64,000 bases of DNA from Polaromonas sp. CF318. Its GTDB lineage: Bacteria; Pseudomonadota; Gammaproteobacteria; Burkholderiales; Burkholderiaceae_C. Positions within the stretch are counted from its first letter, which is position 1. Each line of letters starts with the position of its first letter. The position numbers were made by a program, and so were the translations under genes. The stretch is from positions 1 to 64,000 of the forward strand of contig NZ_AKIV01000076.1 of assembly GCF_000282655.1 (NCBI RefSeq), given 5' to 3'. The notes below the pieces were generated by a model, which made no database searches, was not told where the DNA came from, and saw nothing but the letters and a program-made list of their open reading frames with translations. Positions 1 to 7,882 of the stretch are shown here, piece after piece.

Positions 1-562
1 TGGCCGCGGCTTGCGGCTGGGCTTTGGCGTCGGCCGAGAACAGGTTGCGAATCAGGGCCAGCTTGGGCGGAACGGCCGCATTGCCGCCGTCCAGCTGCAG
101 TGCCTTGCTGTAGGCCTGGCTGGCCAGGCGGGCGTAGACGTCGCCCAGGTTTTCGTGGGCGGTGGCGTAGCTGGGGTTGGTGCGTATGGCCATTTCCAGC
201 GCGGCGCGGGCCTTGTCGAACTGGCTCTGGCCGGCGTACAGCACGGCCATGTTGTTGTAGGGCTCGGGGAGCTCGGGGTAGTCTTCGGTGATCTTGGTGA
301 AGGTGGCGATGGCCTCATTGGCCTTGCCGGTTTCGGTCTGGATCACGCCCTTGAAGAAACGCATCTGCGGGTCGCGCGGCTTGGTCGCGAGGTATTGGTC
401 CACTTTGGCCATGGCTTCGGCAAACTGGCCGGCGCGCATCAGGCGACTGACATCCGCGTAATCGTCGGCATGGGCCGCGGACATCGACAGGGCGGCGGCA
501 GCCACCAGCAGGCGCAGGACGGCTGACAGGGGTTTGCGTTTAAAAAAGTTTTGCGTGGGCAT
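1..562 (-). CDS. TPR-repeat protein, exported (C-terminus outside window)
   Basis: Reading down from the ATG at 562 gives an open frame to the window edge. The first ~32 residues are a signal peptide (basic start, Leu/Ala-rich core, ending around AHA). The rest is made of tetratricopeptide helices: a unit near 'FAEAMAKVDQYL', then 'ANEAIATFTKI', 'YPELPEPYNNMAVLY' and 'FDKARAALEMAIRTNPS'. TPR proteins are scaffolds for protein contacts; a periplasmic location is inferred from the leader. It is transcribed divergently from cysS. The stop codon is not visible, so the full length is unknown, and no specific function can be given. Confidence 0.8.
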   Translation of the reverse strand, partial: MPTQNFFKRKPLSAVLRLLVAAAALSMSAAHADDYADVSRLMRAGQFAEAMAKVDQYLATKPRDPQMRFFKGVIQTETGKANEAIATFTKITEDYPELPEPYNNMAVLYAGQSQFDKARAALEMAIRTNPSYATAHENLGDVYARLASQAYSKALQLDGGNAAVPPKLALIRNLFSADAKAQPQAAA

Positions 563-884
563 AAGAACTTCTCGCTATTGTTTTGGGTCCCCTGGGGCTG
601 TTTGAGGGCCGTGGGTCGAAAATTGCCATAAACGGCCCGGCTTTTCAGGTGGCCAGAGGGGCCGCTGAATGTTGTCCATCGGGCTGGATATACTGGCCGA
701 TTGTAGCTGAGGGGGTATAGTCCATGGCCGCCCGGATTCCGTACTTTTCCGTTTTGTCGCAGGTTTTTGCGCGTATGCCAACCGGCCCTTGTCCGCCACT
801 GGCGTCCGTGAGATAAACCTTCCTGTTCCCCCTGTCCAATTGATAGTCGGTTTTCGACCGATGTCTCCCGCCGCCCCAATTTTC
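563..884. other. Divergent intergenic region between the TPR gene and cysS
   Basis: About 320 bases without a convincing gene. It must hold the promoters of both divergent genes. Longer frames cross it, including an upstream extension of the cysS frame from 789, but they lack family support. No riboswitch or strong terminator was recognised. Confidence 0.4.
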
Positions 885-2261
885 ATGAGCCTTCGCATTT
901 ACAACACGCTGTCGCGTGCCGTGGAAGAATTTTCCCCCCTGGAGCCCGGCCATGTGCGCATGTATGTGTGCGGCATGACGATTTACGACCTGTGCCACAT
1001 CGGCCATGCGCGCATGATGATGGCCTTCGACGTGGTGCAGCGCTGGTTCAAGGCCAGCGGCCTGCGCGTGACCTATGTGCGCAACATCACGGACATCGAC
1101 GACAAGATCATCAAGCGGGCGGTCGAGCGCGGCATCAGCATCCGGGCGCTGACCGACGAGATGATCCAGGCCATGCACCAGGACATAGGCGCGCTGGGCA
1201 TGGAGCCGCCCTCGCTGGAGCCCCGCGCCACCGAGTACGTGCCGCAGATGCTGGGCCTGATCGCCACCCTCGAGGACAAGGGCCTGGCCTACCGCGCGCC
1301 CGGCGGCGACGTGAACTACGCGGTGCGCAAGTTCAAGGGCTACGGCAAGCTCTCGGGCAAGTCCCTGGACGAGCTGCGCGCCGGCGAGCGCGTGGCGGTG
1401 CTGGACGGCAAGGACGACCCGCTGGACTTTGTGCTCTGGAAGAGCGCCAAGCCCACCGAGCCCGATGACGCCAAGTGGGACAGCGACTACGGCCCCGGCC
1501 GCCCCGGCTGGCATATCGAGTGCTCGGCCATGAGCTGCCAGACACTGGGCGAGACCTTCGACCTGCACGGCGGCGGCGCCGACCTGCAGTTCCCGCACCA
1601 TGAAAACGAGATCGCCCAGAGCGAAGGCGCGAGCGGCAAGCCACTGGCCCGCTTCTGGGTGCACAACGGTTTTGTGCGGGTGGACAACGAAAAAATGTCG
1701 AAGTCGCTGGGCAACTTCTTCACCATCCGCGATGTGCTCACCCGCTACGACGCCGAGACCATCCGCTTCTTCCTGGTGCGCACCCACTACCGCAGCGCGC
1801 TCAACTACAGCGACGCCCACCTGGACGACGCCCGGAGCGCGCTCAAGCGCCTGTACACCGCGCTGGCCGGGGTCGCAGCGGACACCGCCGCCATCGACTG
1901 GGCGCAGCCCTTCGCCGCCCGCTTCAAGGCGGCCATGGACGAGGACTTCGGCACGCCCGAGGCGGTGGCCGTGCTGTTCGACCTGGCCGGGGAAGTCAAC
2001 AAAACGCGCTCGCCGGCGCTGGCGGGCCTGCTCAAAAGCCTGGGCGGCTGCCTGGGCCTGCTGCAGGGCGAGCCCGGCGCCTACCTGCAGGCCGGCGCCG
2101 GCCTGGACGAGGCCAGCATCCAGGGCCTGATCGCCGAACGCGCCGCCGCCAAGGCCGCGAAAAATTTCGCCGAGGCCGACCGCATCCGGCAGAATCTGCT
2201 GGCCCAGGGCATTGTGCTCAAGGATTCCGCCGCCGGCACCACCTGGGAGGTCCAGTTGTGA
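885..2261 (+). CDS. cysS: Cysteinyl-tRNA synthetase
   Basis: Charges tRNA-Cys with cysteine in the cytoplasm. The 458-residue length is normal for bacterial CysRS. The class I signatures are present: HIGH at 38–41 and KMSKS at 270–274. The zinc-binding Cys29 in YVCGMT and the [10 protein letters not shown] and PHHENE segments are also visible. The ATG at 885 was chosen because [11 protein letters not shown] matches the usual N-terminus; the frame is open further upstream to 789, but that extension has no family resemblance. The glycosylase gene follows after 61 bases and may be co-transcribed. Confidence 0.97.
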   Translation: MSLRIYNTLSRAVEEFSPLEPGHVRMYVCGMTIYDLCHIGHARMMMAFDVVQRWFKASGLRVTYVRNITDIDDKIIKRAVERGISIRALTDEMIQAMHQDIGALGMEPPSLEPRATEYVPQMLGLIATLEDKGLAYRAPGGDVNYAVRKFKGYGKLSGKSLDELRAGERVAVLDGKDDPLDFVLWKSAKPTEPDDAKWDSDYGPGRPGWHIECSAMSCQTLGETFDLHGGGADLQFPHHENEIAQSEGASGKPLARFWVHNGFVRVDNEKMSKSLGNFFTIRDVLTRYDAETIRFFLVRTHYRSALNYSDAHLDDARSALKRLYTALAGVAADTAAIDWAQPFAARFKAAMDEDFGTPEAVAVLFDLAGEVNKTRSPALAGLLKSLGGCLGLLQGEPGAYLQAGAGLDEASIQGLIAERAAAKAAKNFAEADRIRQNLLAQGIVLKDSAAGTTWEVQL

Positions 2262-2322
2262 CCCTTGCCCGAATGGTGGGCCCCCGGCCGCCGCTGAACC
2301 CGCAGACCCTGCGCAAGGCGCC

Positions 2323-3048
2323 ATGAAACAGGTCGTCAAAAGCGGCCCCGCCAGCGCCGAGCTGGCCGACGTGCCCGGCCCGGTCGCCGCGGCCCCCGCC
2401 TACTGGGCCGAGGCCTGCAAGCACCTGGTCAAGAAGGACCGCGTGATGAAGCGCCTGATCCCGCAGTTCGGCGACGCCCACCTGCAGGCCCGCGGCGACG
2501 CCTTCAGCACGCTGGCGCGCAGCATCGTGGGGCAGCAGATCTCGGTCAAGGCCGCGCAAACCGTGTGGCACCGCTTCGAGGCCCTGCCCAAAAAAATGAC
2601 GCCGGCCAATGTGCTCAGGCTCAAGGTCGACGACATGCGGGCCGCCGGCCTGAGCGCGCGCAAGGTCGAATACCTGGTGGACCTGGCCATCAACTTCGAC
2701 GCCGGCACGGTGCACGTGAAGGACTGGCAGTCCATGGACGACGAGGCCATCATCGCCGAGCTGGTGGCCATCCGCGGCATAGGCCGCTGGACGGCCGAGA
2801 TGTTTTTGATCTTTTACCTGATGCGCCCCAATGTCCTGCCGCTGGACGATATCGGCCTGATCAGCGGCATCAGCCAGAACTATTTTTCCGGCGAATCCGT
2901 TAGCCGCAGCGACGCGCGCGAGGTGGCCGCCGCCTGGGCGCCGTACTGCAGCGTTGCAACTTGGTATATTTGGCGCTCGCTGGATCCCTTGCCGGTCCTG
3001 GGTGCCCCTGGCGGCACCGAGCAAGATCTAAGTTTGAAGAAGCCCTGA
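2323..3048 (+). CDS. DNA-3-methyladenine glycosylase II family (HhH-GPD)
   Basis: Base-excision-repair glycosylase that removes alkylated purines from DNA. The 241-residue protein has the helix-hairpin-helix [11 protein letters not shown] (GIG at 152–154) and the downstream LDDIGL segment, whose second Asp (about D176) is the expected catalytic aspartate. '[12 protein letters not shown]' is the typical N-terminal family motif. It is shorter than E. coli AlkA, lacking that protein's N-terminal TBP-like domain, as is common for the short beta-proteobacterial forms. It sits between cysS and accA, an order I recall from Comamonadaceae. It ends 10 bases before accA, so the two are probably co-transcribed. 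Confidence 0.92.
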   Translation: MKQVVKSGPASAELADVPGPVAAAPAYWAEACKHLVKKDRVMKRLIPQFGDAHLQARGDAFSTLARSIVGQQISVKAAQTVWHRFEALPKKMTPANVLRLKVDDMRAAGLSARKVEYLVDLAINFDAGTVHVKDWQSMDDEAIIAELVAIRGIGRWTAEMFLIFYLMRPNVLPLDDIGLISGISQNYFSGESVSRSDAREVAAAWAPYCSVATWYIWRSLDPLPVLGAPGGTEQDLSLKKP

Positions 3049-3058
3049 GGAGCAACAC

Positions 3059-4036
3059 ATGGCGAAGAAAACCTTCCTTGATTTCGAGCAGCCGATCGCG
3101 GAACTCGAAGGAAAAATTGAAGAACTGCGCTACGTCCAGACCGAGTCGGCCGTCGATATCTCCGAAGAGATCGACCAGTTGGCCAAAAAAAGCCAGCAAC
3201 TCACCAAAGACATCTACAGCGACCTGACGCCCTGGCAGATCACCAAGATCGCCCGCCACGCCGAGCGCCCCTACACGCTGGACTACATCAACGAAATCTT
3301 CACCGATTTCGTCGAGCTGCACGGCGACAGGCACTTCGCCGACGACCTGTCCATCGTCGGTGGCCTGGCCCGCTTCAACGGCACCGCCTGCATGGTGCTG
3401 GGCCACCAGAAAGGCCGCGACACCAAGGAGCGCGGCCTGCGCAACTTCGGCATGAGCAAGCCGGAGGGCTATCGCAAGGCGCTGCGCCTGATGAAAACCG
3501 CCGAGAAGTTCAAGCTGCCGGTGTTCACCTTCGTCGACACGCCCGGCGCCTATCCCGGCATAGACGCCGAGGAGCGCGGACAGTCCGAGGCCATAGGCCG
3601 CAATATCTTCGAGATGGCGCAGCTTGAAGTGCCCATCATCACCACCATCATCGGCGAGGGCGGCTCGGGCGGCGCGCTGGCGATTTCGGTGGCCGACCAG
3701 GTGGTGATGCTGCAGTACTCGATTTACTCCGTCATCAGCCCCGAAGGCTGCGCCTCCATCCTCTGGAAGACCTCCGACAAGGCCCAGGAAGCGGCTGAAG
3801 CCCTGGGCATCACCGCGCACCGCCTCAAGGCCCTAGGCGTGATCGACAAGATCGTCAACGAGCCCGTGGGCGGCGCCCACCGCGACCACAAGCAGATGGC
3901 GGCCTTCCTCAAGCGCGCCCTCAACGACGCCTTCCGCCAGGTCAGCGACCTGAAGGTCAAGGAACTGCTGGACCGCCGCTATGAACGCCTGCAAAGTTAT
4001 GGCCGCTTCACCGACACCAAGGCCGACGCCAAATAA
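3059..4036 (+). CDS. accA: Acetyl-CoA carboxylase carboxyltransferase subunit alpha
   Basis: Works with AccD to transfer the carboxyl group from carboxy-biotin to acetyl-CoA, making malonyl-CoA for fatty acid synthesis. The 325-residue length fits AccA. Typical stretches are '[18 protein letters not shown]' at the N-terminus, 'RPYTLDYI', 'GDRHFADD', 'DTPGAYPG' and '[11 protein letters not shown]' (oxyanion-hole glycines). The start has a good ribosome binding site (AGGAG) about 6 bases upstream and a canonical [11 protein letters not shown]-terminus. tilS follows after 30 bases. Confidence 0.98.
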   Translation: MAKKTFLDFEQPIAELEGKIEELRYVQTESAVDISEEIDQLAKKSQQLTKDIYSDLTPWQITKIARHAERPYTLDYINEIFTDFVELHGDRHFADDLSIVGGLARFNGTACMVLGHQKGRDTKERGLRNFGMSKPEGYRKALRLMKTAEKFKLPVFTFVDTPGAYPGIDAEERGQSEAIGRNIFEMAQLEVPIITTIIGEGGSGGALAISVADQVVMLQYSIYSVISPEGCASILWKTSDKAQEAAEALGITAHRLKALGVIDKIVNEPVGGAHRDHKQMAAFLKRALNDAFRQVSDLKVKELLDRRYERLQSYGRFTDTKADAK

Positions 4037-4066
4037 AGCGCCGGCTGGCTTCGCGCCGGGCACGGC

Positions 4067-5026
4067 GTGAGCGGCCCCAACCCGGCGCTGGCGGCGCTGG
4101 AATCCCTTGATCCCGTTTTGCCTGTGGGCGTGGCCTACAGCGGCGGCGCCGATTCCACGGCGCTGCTGCTGGCCGCCGCGCAGCGCTGGCCGGGGCAGGT
4201 GACGGCGCTGCACATCCACCACGGCCTGCAGGCCGCCGCCGACGACTTCGCGCGAGTTTGCGACGACACCTGCGCGCGCCTGAAGGTACCGCTGCAGGTG
4301 CTGCGGGTGCAGGCCGGCAATGCTGCGGGCCAGAGCCCCGAGGACGCCGCTCGGCTGGCGCGTTATGCCGCGCTGGCGCGGGCCGCCACCGAAAAAGGCC
4401 TGGCCGCGGTGCTGCTGGGCCAGCATGCCGACGACCAGGTCGAGACCCTGTTGCTGGCGCTGAGCCGCGGCGCGGGCCTGCCGGGCCTGGCCTCCATGGC
4501 CTCGCGTTTTGAGCGCGGCGGCATGCTGTTCCTGCGGCCGTTGCTGCAGCTCCCCGCAGCGGCCCTGCGCGCCTGGCTGCTGGAGCAGCAAATCCCCTTT
4601 GTCGACGACCCGACCAACAGCGATGAGCGCTACACCCGCAACCGCATACGCGCCCACCTGCTGCCGGCCCTGGCCGAATCCTTTCCGCAGTTTCGCGAAA
4701 CCTTCGCGCGCAGCGCCCAGCACGCGGCCCAGGCGCAGGCCCTGCTGGCCGAGGTGGCCCGTGAAGACCTGGCGCGTGTCGGCACGCCACCCGCCATCGC
4801 CGCCCTGCAGGCGCTTTCCGCGCCGCGCCAGGCCAATGTGCTGCGCCACTGGCTGCTGGAGTCGCATGGGGCCACGCCCAGTGCCGCGCAGCTTGAGCAG
4901 TTGCTGTCGCAGATCGCCGCCTGCACCACCCGCGGCCACCGCATCCACCTCAAGGTGGCGACCGGCCATGTCACGCGGGCCGGCGCGGCCCTGCGCTATG
5001 AGGCCGCGGCGGATAAGCCCGCTTAA
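4067..5026 (+). CDS. tilS: tRNA(Ile)-lysidine synthase
   Basis: ATP-dependent enzyme that changes the wobble cytidine of tRNA-Ile(CAU) to lysidine, so the tRNA reads AUA and is charged with Ile. The PP-loop SGGADS lies at residues 25–30. 'LLLGQHADDQVETLLLALSRGAGLPGL' and 'DPTNSDERYTRNRIR' are characteristic. The start is a GTG at 4067. The product has 319 residues, well below the ~430 of the E. coli enzyme, so the C-terminal tRNA-binding domain is reduced. The reading frame is intact. It is probably co-transcribed with accA. Confidence 0.95.
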   Translation: MSGPNPALAALESLDPVLPVGVAYSGGADSTALLLAAAQRWPGQVTALHIHHGLQAAADDFARVCDDTCARLKVPLQVLRVQAGNAAGQSPEDAARLARYAALARAATEKGLAAVLLGQHADDQVETLLLALSRGAGLPGLASMASRFERGGMLFLRPLLQLPAAALRAWLLEQQIPFVDDPTNSDERYTRNRIRAHLLPALAESFPQFRETFARSAQHAAQAQALLAEVAREDLARVGTPPAIAALQALSAPRQANVLRHWLLESHGATPSAAQLEQLLSQIAACTTRGHRIHLKVATGHVTRAGAALRYEAAADKPA

Positions 5027-5043
5027 CCAGGTAGTAGCCTAGG

Positions 5044-5049
5044 TATAAT
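5044..5049 (+). promoter_or_regulatory. lysC: Probable -10 element for lysC
   Basis: A perfect TATAAT lies between tilS and lysC. No strong -35 is visible 17 bases upstream (the region reads GCTTAA). The 5' leader to the lysC ATG would be about 100 nt. No lysine riboswitch was recognised in it. Confidence 0.5.
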
Positions 5050-5156
5050 TGAAGGCTTTGCTGGCGCCGCTGCACCGCCAAAAGCCTCTCAAACAGCGCT
5101 TTTTGCCGGTAACAGCCCGCAAAAAATTCGCAACAACTTCTGATTGACATCCTGCA

Positions 5157-6425
5157 ATGGCATTGATCGTTCATAAATACGGCGGCACGTCGATGGGCTC
5201 GACCGAGCGCATCCGCAATGTGGCCAAACGCGTGGCCAAGTGGGCGCGGGCCGGCCACCAGATGGTCGTCGTCCCCAGCGCCATGAGCGGCGAAACCAAC
5301 CGCCTGCTGGGCCTGGCCAAGGAACTGGCGCCCGCCAAGGCCGGCGAAGCCTACAGCCGCGAACTCGACGCCCTGGCCGCCACCGGCGAGCAGGCTTCCA
5401 GCGCGCTGCTGGCCATCGCGCTGCAAGCCGAGGGCATGCAGGCCGTGAGCTACGCCGGCTGGCAGGTCACCATCAAGACCAACAACGCCTACACCAAGGC
5501 CCGCATCGAGTCCATCGACGACGAGCGCGTGCGCGCCGACCTGGACGCCGGCAAGGTCGTCATCATCACGGGCTTCCAGGGCGTGGACGAGGGCGGCAAC
5601 GTCACCACGCTGGGCCGTGGCGGCTCCGATACCTCGGCGGTTGCCATCGCCGCGGCGCTCAAGGCGCATGAATGCCTGATCTACACCGACGTCGACGGCG
5701 TCTACACCACCGACCCGCGCGTGGTGCCCGAGGCGCGCCGCCTGCACACCGTGAGCTTTGAGGAGATGCTCGAGATGGCCTCCATGGGTTCCAAGGTGCT
5801 GCAGATCCGCTCGGTGGAATTCGCCGGCAAATACAAGGTGCCGCTGCGCGTGCTGTCCAGCTTCACCGAATGGGACATCGACATCAACGAAGAAGCCAAG
5901 TCAGGCACTTTGATCAGCTTTGAGGAAGACGAAAACATGGAACAAGCCATCGTATCGGGCATCGCTTTCAACCGCGATGAAGCCAAAATCTCCGTGCTCG
6001 GCGTGCCCGACACCCCCGGCATCGCCTACCAGATCCTGGGCGCCGTGGCCGACGCCAACATCGAAGTCGACGTCATCATCCAGAACGTCAGCAAGGACGG
6101 CAAGACCGACTTCAGCTTCACCGTCCACCGCAACGACTACTCCAAGGCCGTCGACCTGCTCAAGACCCAGGTCGTCCCCAAGCTGGGTGCGCAGGAAGTC
6201 ACCGGCGACGCCAAGATCTGCAAGGTCAGCATCGTCGGCATCGGCATGCGCAGCCACGTGGGCATCGCCAGCAAGATGTTCCGCGTGCTGAGCGAGGAGG
6301 GCATCAACATCCAGATGATCTCCACCAGCGAAATCAAGACCTCCGTGGTCATCGACGAGAAGTACATGGAACTCGCCGTGCGCGCCCTGCACAAGGCTTT
6401 TGACCTGGACCAGCCTTCCACCTGA
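5157..6425 (+). CDS. lysC: Aspartate kinase
   Basis: Phosphorylates aspartate at the first step to lysine, threonine and methionine. The 422-residue product starts with the family signature KYGGTS at residues 7–12. It continues with the amino-acid kinase domain ('TGFQGVDEGGNVTTLGRGGSD', 'DVDGVYTTDPR'). Two C-terminal ACT domains (roughly 265–340 and 345–420) would bind feedback inhibitors such as lysine or threonine. It is monofunctional, with no homoserine dehydrogenase domain. The start has the canonical MALIVHKYGG N-terminus. Confidence 0.97.
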   Translation: MALIVHKYGGTSMGSTERIRNVAKRVAKWARAGHQMVVVPSAMSGETNRLLGLAKELAPAKAGEAYSRELDALAATGEQASSALLAIALQAEGMQAVSYAGWQVTIKTNNAYTKARIESIDDERVRADLDAGKVVIITGFQGVDEGGNVTTLGRGGSDTSAVAIAAALKAHECLIYTDVDGVYTTDPRVVPEARRLHTVSFEEMLEMASMGSKVLQIRSVEFAGKYKVPLRVLSSFTEWDIDINEEAKSGTLISFEEDENMEQAIVSGIAFNRDEAKISVLGVPDTPGIAYQILGAVADANIEVDVIIQNVSKDGKTDFSFTVHRNDYSKAVDLLKTQVVPKLGAQEVTGDAKICKVSIVGIGMRSHVGIASKMFRVLSEEGINIQMISTSEIKTSVVIDEKYMELAVRALHKAFDLDQPST

Positions 6426-6460
6426 AAATGGCCGGCAAGTCGTGAGATAATCGATTTATT

Positions 6461-6553
6461 GGAAACGTGACCGAGTGGCCGAAGGTGCTCCCCTGCTAAG
6501 GGAGTATGGGGTGTAGAGCCTCATCGAGGGTTCGAATCCCTCCGTTTCCGCCA
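6461..6553 (+). tRNA. tRNA-Ser (anticodon GCT)
   Basis: The acceptor stem GGAAACG (6461–6467) pairs with CGTTTCC (6543–6549). The discriminator G is at 6550 and CCA is encoded at 6551–6553. The anticodon loop around CTGCTAA gives GCT, reading AGC/AGU serine codons. A long variable arm, as in all tRNA-Ser, and the TTCGAAT T-loop are visible. Its last 10 bases plus CCA form the left attachment core of the integrated element. The integration event regenerated the 3' end, so the tRNA is intact. Confidence 0.97.
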
Positions 6554-6801
6554 AGACTACCGACTCTCTCCCACACGCGGGACAGAGTCGGTTTTTTTTC
6601 GCGCTCGATTTCTGCGATCGTGTTCATCACATCGAGATTTGCTTCAAGTGCGAAGTACGCGATCTCAGTTGTGCCCGGCCAGGTCACACCTTTTTTCCAT
6701 TCGCTAATGCGCGTCTGGTTCACGCCAAGCTCGTTGGCCATCTGTCCGTAATTTTTTCCGCTGCGCATTTTTGCAACGTCAATGAGAGTTTGAATGATCA
6801 T
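6496..6801 (-). CDS. XRE-type phage regulator reading through attL
   Basis: 101 residues with an N-terminal helix-turn-helix: 'NYGQMANELGVNQTRISEWKKG' at about 17–38. It resembles small phage regulators of the DUF3693 kind (from memory) and is the best candidate for the element's repressor. It is transcribed away from a region of repeated TTACGGGAAT-like half-sites. There is no stop codon inside the element: the frame runs through the att core into the tRNA-Ser gene and stops (TAG) opposite the anticodon loop at 6496–6498. The last 14 residues are therefore host-encoded in the lysogen. The start ATG at 6801 lacks a strong Shine–Dalgarno sequence. Confidence 0.75.
   Translation of the reverse strand: MIIQTLIDVAKMRSGKNYGQMANELGVNQTRISEWKKGVTWPGTTEIAYFALEANLDVMNTIAEIEREKKPTLSRVWERVGSLGGNGGIRTLDEALHPILP
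6541..6553. repeat. attL core: 13-bp repeat of the tRNA-Ser 3' end
   Basis: TCCGTTTCCGCCA at the 3' end of tRNA-Ser recurs exactly at 23065–23077. Short direct repeats of a tRNA 3' end flanking foreign DNA are the classical trace of site-specific integration. The flanking bases differ immediately on both sides, so 13 bp is the whole identity. Confidence 0.85.
6560..6599 (+). terminator. Terminator just downstream of tRNA-Ser, supplied by the element
   Basis: CCGACTCT (6560–6567) pairs with AGAGTCGG (6584–6591) and eight T residues follow. It would end tRNA-Ser transcription. It lies on the element side of attL, so it replaces the host terminator, which was displaced to 23083–23106. It also forms part of the coding sequence of the antisense regulator gene. 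Confidence 0.85.
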
Positions 6802-6890
6802 TTACGTGTTTCCGTGAATTTATGATACATTCCGTAAATTGCTAAAACTTACGGGATTGCGTGAATGTACACCGTTTTACGGGAATGTGG
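6802..6890. promoter_or_regulatory. Candidate operator cluster between the regulator and downstream genes
   Basis: Four related half-sites lie in about 80 bp: TTCCGTGAAT (6810–6819), ATTCCGTAAA (6829–6838), TTACGGGATT (6849–6858) and TTTACGGGAAT (6877–6887). The first pair is inverted relative to the second pair. Clustered operators beside an XRE gene are typical of phage immunity regions. That the 6496–6801 protein binds them is inferred. Confidence 0.5.
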
Positions 6891-6920
6891 AAATGCGCTC
6901 GCTGCGTACTGGTTGCGAAG

Positions 6921-7376
6921 TCATTTCGAGACGGGGAAATCTGCCAGCAATTGCGCTGAGTCGGGTATCTGCTGGTACCTGACAACCCGATGGCCGACCT
7001 TCGTAAGCCATGCGTCCCGGTCGCTGTCGGCGCCTTCTTTGCCTTTGTGGCTGCTGTCGTCGAGTTCGATGACCGCCAGGATGTCAAAGGCCTTGGTGCA
7101 AAGCACGAAGTCCGCAACTTTCCGGTTGTACCCGTTGCGGGTTGCCTGCTGTTTGCTCACTAGCAAAGCAGAGAAGGCGACCTGCGATAGCACCACGTGC
7201 TGCGGGAATGTCGAACAGAGTCGGAAAAACATGCTCTGTTCCCGCTCCGTCAGCGGACGCTTTTTCCTGAGGTCAATGTCTCGTGGAACTTCGGCGTCGC
7301 TCTGCTTGCGTTTGAGCACTGCAAGAACCACGAACACAGCTGCCACCAGCAGCGCCATCCAGACCAAGCTTTTCAT
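6921..7376 (-). CDS. DUF2726 domain protein, membrane-anchored
   Basis: 151 residues. The N-terminus has one hydrophobic helix (about 5–22), then a basic stretch. A DUF2726-like domain follows: 'RPLTEREQSMFFRL', 'HVVLSQVAFSALL', 'DFVLCTKAFDILAVIELDDSSH', 'RDAWLTKVGHRVVRYQQ'. The D…IELD pattern resembles PD-(D/E)XK-fold nuclease-like proteins. DUF2726 is considered related to that fold, but activity is not shown. It runs opposite to the phage replication genes and ends 119 bases before the regulator start. Its role in the phage is unknown. Confidence 0.75.
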   Translation of the reverse strand: MKSLVWMALLVAAVFVVLAVLKRKQSDAEVPRDIDLRKKRPLTEREQSMFFRLCSTFPQHVVLSQVAFSALLVSKQQATRNGYNRKVADFVLCTKAFDILAVIELDDSSHKGKEGADSDRDAWLTKVGHRVVRYQQIPDSAQLLADFPVSK

Positions 7377-7406
7377 TCAATCCTCTCCCTATGTTGGAGG
7401 TTCATT

Positions 7407-7634
7407 TTGACTGAAACCACCCGTCACAGCAGCCCGCTCCGGCCTGGGCTCGCTCCTCTGGTTGCCCCAACGGTAGGGGAGGCGAACCCTCTCTACCAAC
7501 TTGAATACACCGACACCTCCGGCGCCGGCGACCTGGTCATTCAGTCCGGCTACAGCGCTGCCGACGCCGCCGTCTACCTACGCAGCCTCCTGGCCCTCGG
7601 CGTCTCGCCCGTCACCGTCAGGGTGATCGCATGA
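7407..7634 (+). CDS. Small hypothetical phage protein (TTG start)
   Basis: 75 residues. The frame has no ATG; the TTG at 7407 is chosen because GGAGG lies 6 bases upstream at 7396–7400. The C-terminal half ('LVIQSGYSAADAAVYLRSLLALGVSPVTVRVI') is compact and looks folded. The stop overlaps the next start (ATGA at 7631–7634), implying translational coupling. It is the first gene of the rightward phage operon. I do not recognise a family. Confidence 0.65.
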   Translation: MTETTRHSSPLRPGLAPLVAPTVGEANPLYQLEYTDTSGAGDLVIQSGYSAADAAVYLRSLLALGVSPVTVRVIA

Positions 7635-7882
7635 GCCGCCCCATCAAAGGCCAGTCCGGCGCAGCCATGGTCCATTCCAACATCGGCCATCTCGCCCAGA
7701 CCGAGTTCCTCAAGACCTGGCCCTTCATGGCCGGCAAAACCCTAGACGAAATCTATGCCTTCGGTCGCCAGGCGCACGCAGCCGAGCGCGCCAAAGGGGC
7801 CCCGCTTGCGGGGAAGGGCGCGAGCGGCTGCGGGCCCCTCCAAAACCTCCCCGTTGGTAATCACGGGGATAACAACCCATGA
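7631..7882 (+). CDS. Small hypothetical phage protein upstream of rep
   Basis: 83 residues, coupled to the gene before by an ATGA overlap and overlapping the rep start by 4 bases. No domain is recognised. The second half is low-complexity and is encoded by a stretch with nested inverted repeats (7795–7839), so the DNA there may be constrained for reasons other than coding. Confidence 0.55.
   Translation: MSRPIKGQSGAAMVHSNIGHLAQTEFLKTWPFMAGKTLDEIYAFGRQAHAAERAKGAPLAGKGASGCGPLQNLPVGNHGDNNP
7795..7839. repeat. Nested inverted repeat inside the gene upstream of rep
   Basis: AGGGGCCC (7795–7802) is the inverse of GGGCCCCT (7832–7839). Inside it CCGCT (7802–7806) pairs with AGCGG (7823–7827). Stable hairpins in single-stranded filamentous-phage DNA can serve as packaging signals or complementary-strand origins. 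Which role applies here, if any, is not known. Confidence 0.4.
7849..7868 (+). promoter_or_regulatory. Hairpin covering the rep ribosome binding site
   Basis: CCCCGT (7849–7854) pairs with ACGGGG (7863–7868) around an 8-nt loop. The 3' arm contains the only purine-rich Shine–Dalgarno-like sequence (GGGGA) before the rep ATG at 7879. In Ff phages the ssDNA-binding protein represses translation of the replication gene at its leader; this hairpin could be a comparable control site. Confidence 0.45.

Noticed and set aside
645..2339. 564-codon minus-strand frame opposite cysS
   Set aside because: Shadow of a high-GC gene; no domain, while cysS on the other strand carries HIGH and KMSKS.
4690..4701. 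Palindrome GTTTCGCGAAAC in tilS, similar to the element's parS-like site
   Set aside because: It lacks the GCATGC centre, is 12 bp, lies in a conserved coding region of a core gene and is easily explained by GC-rich codons.
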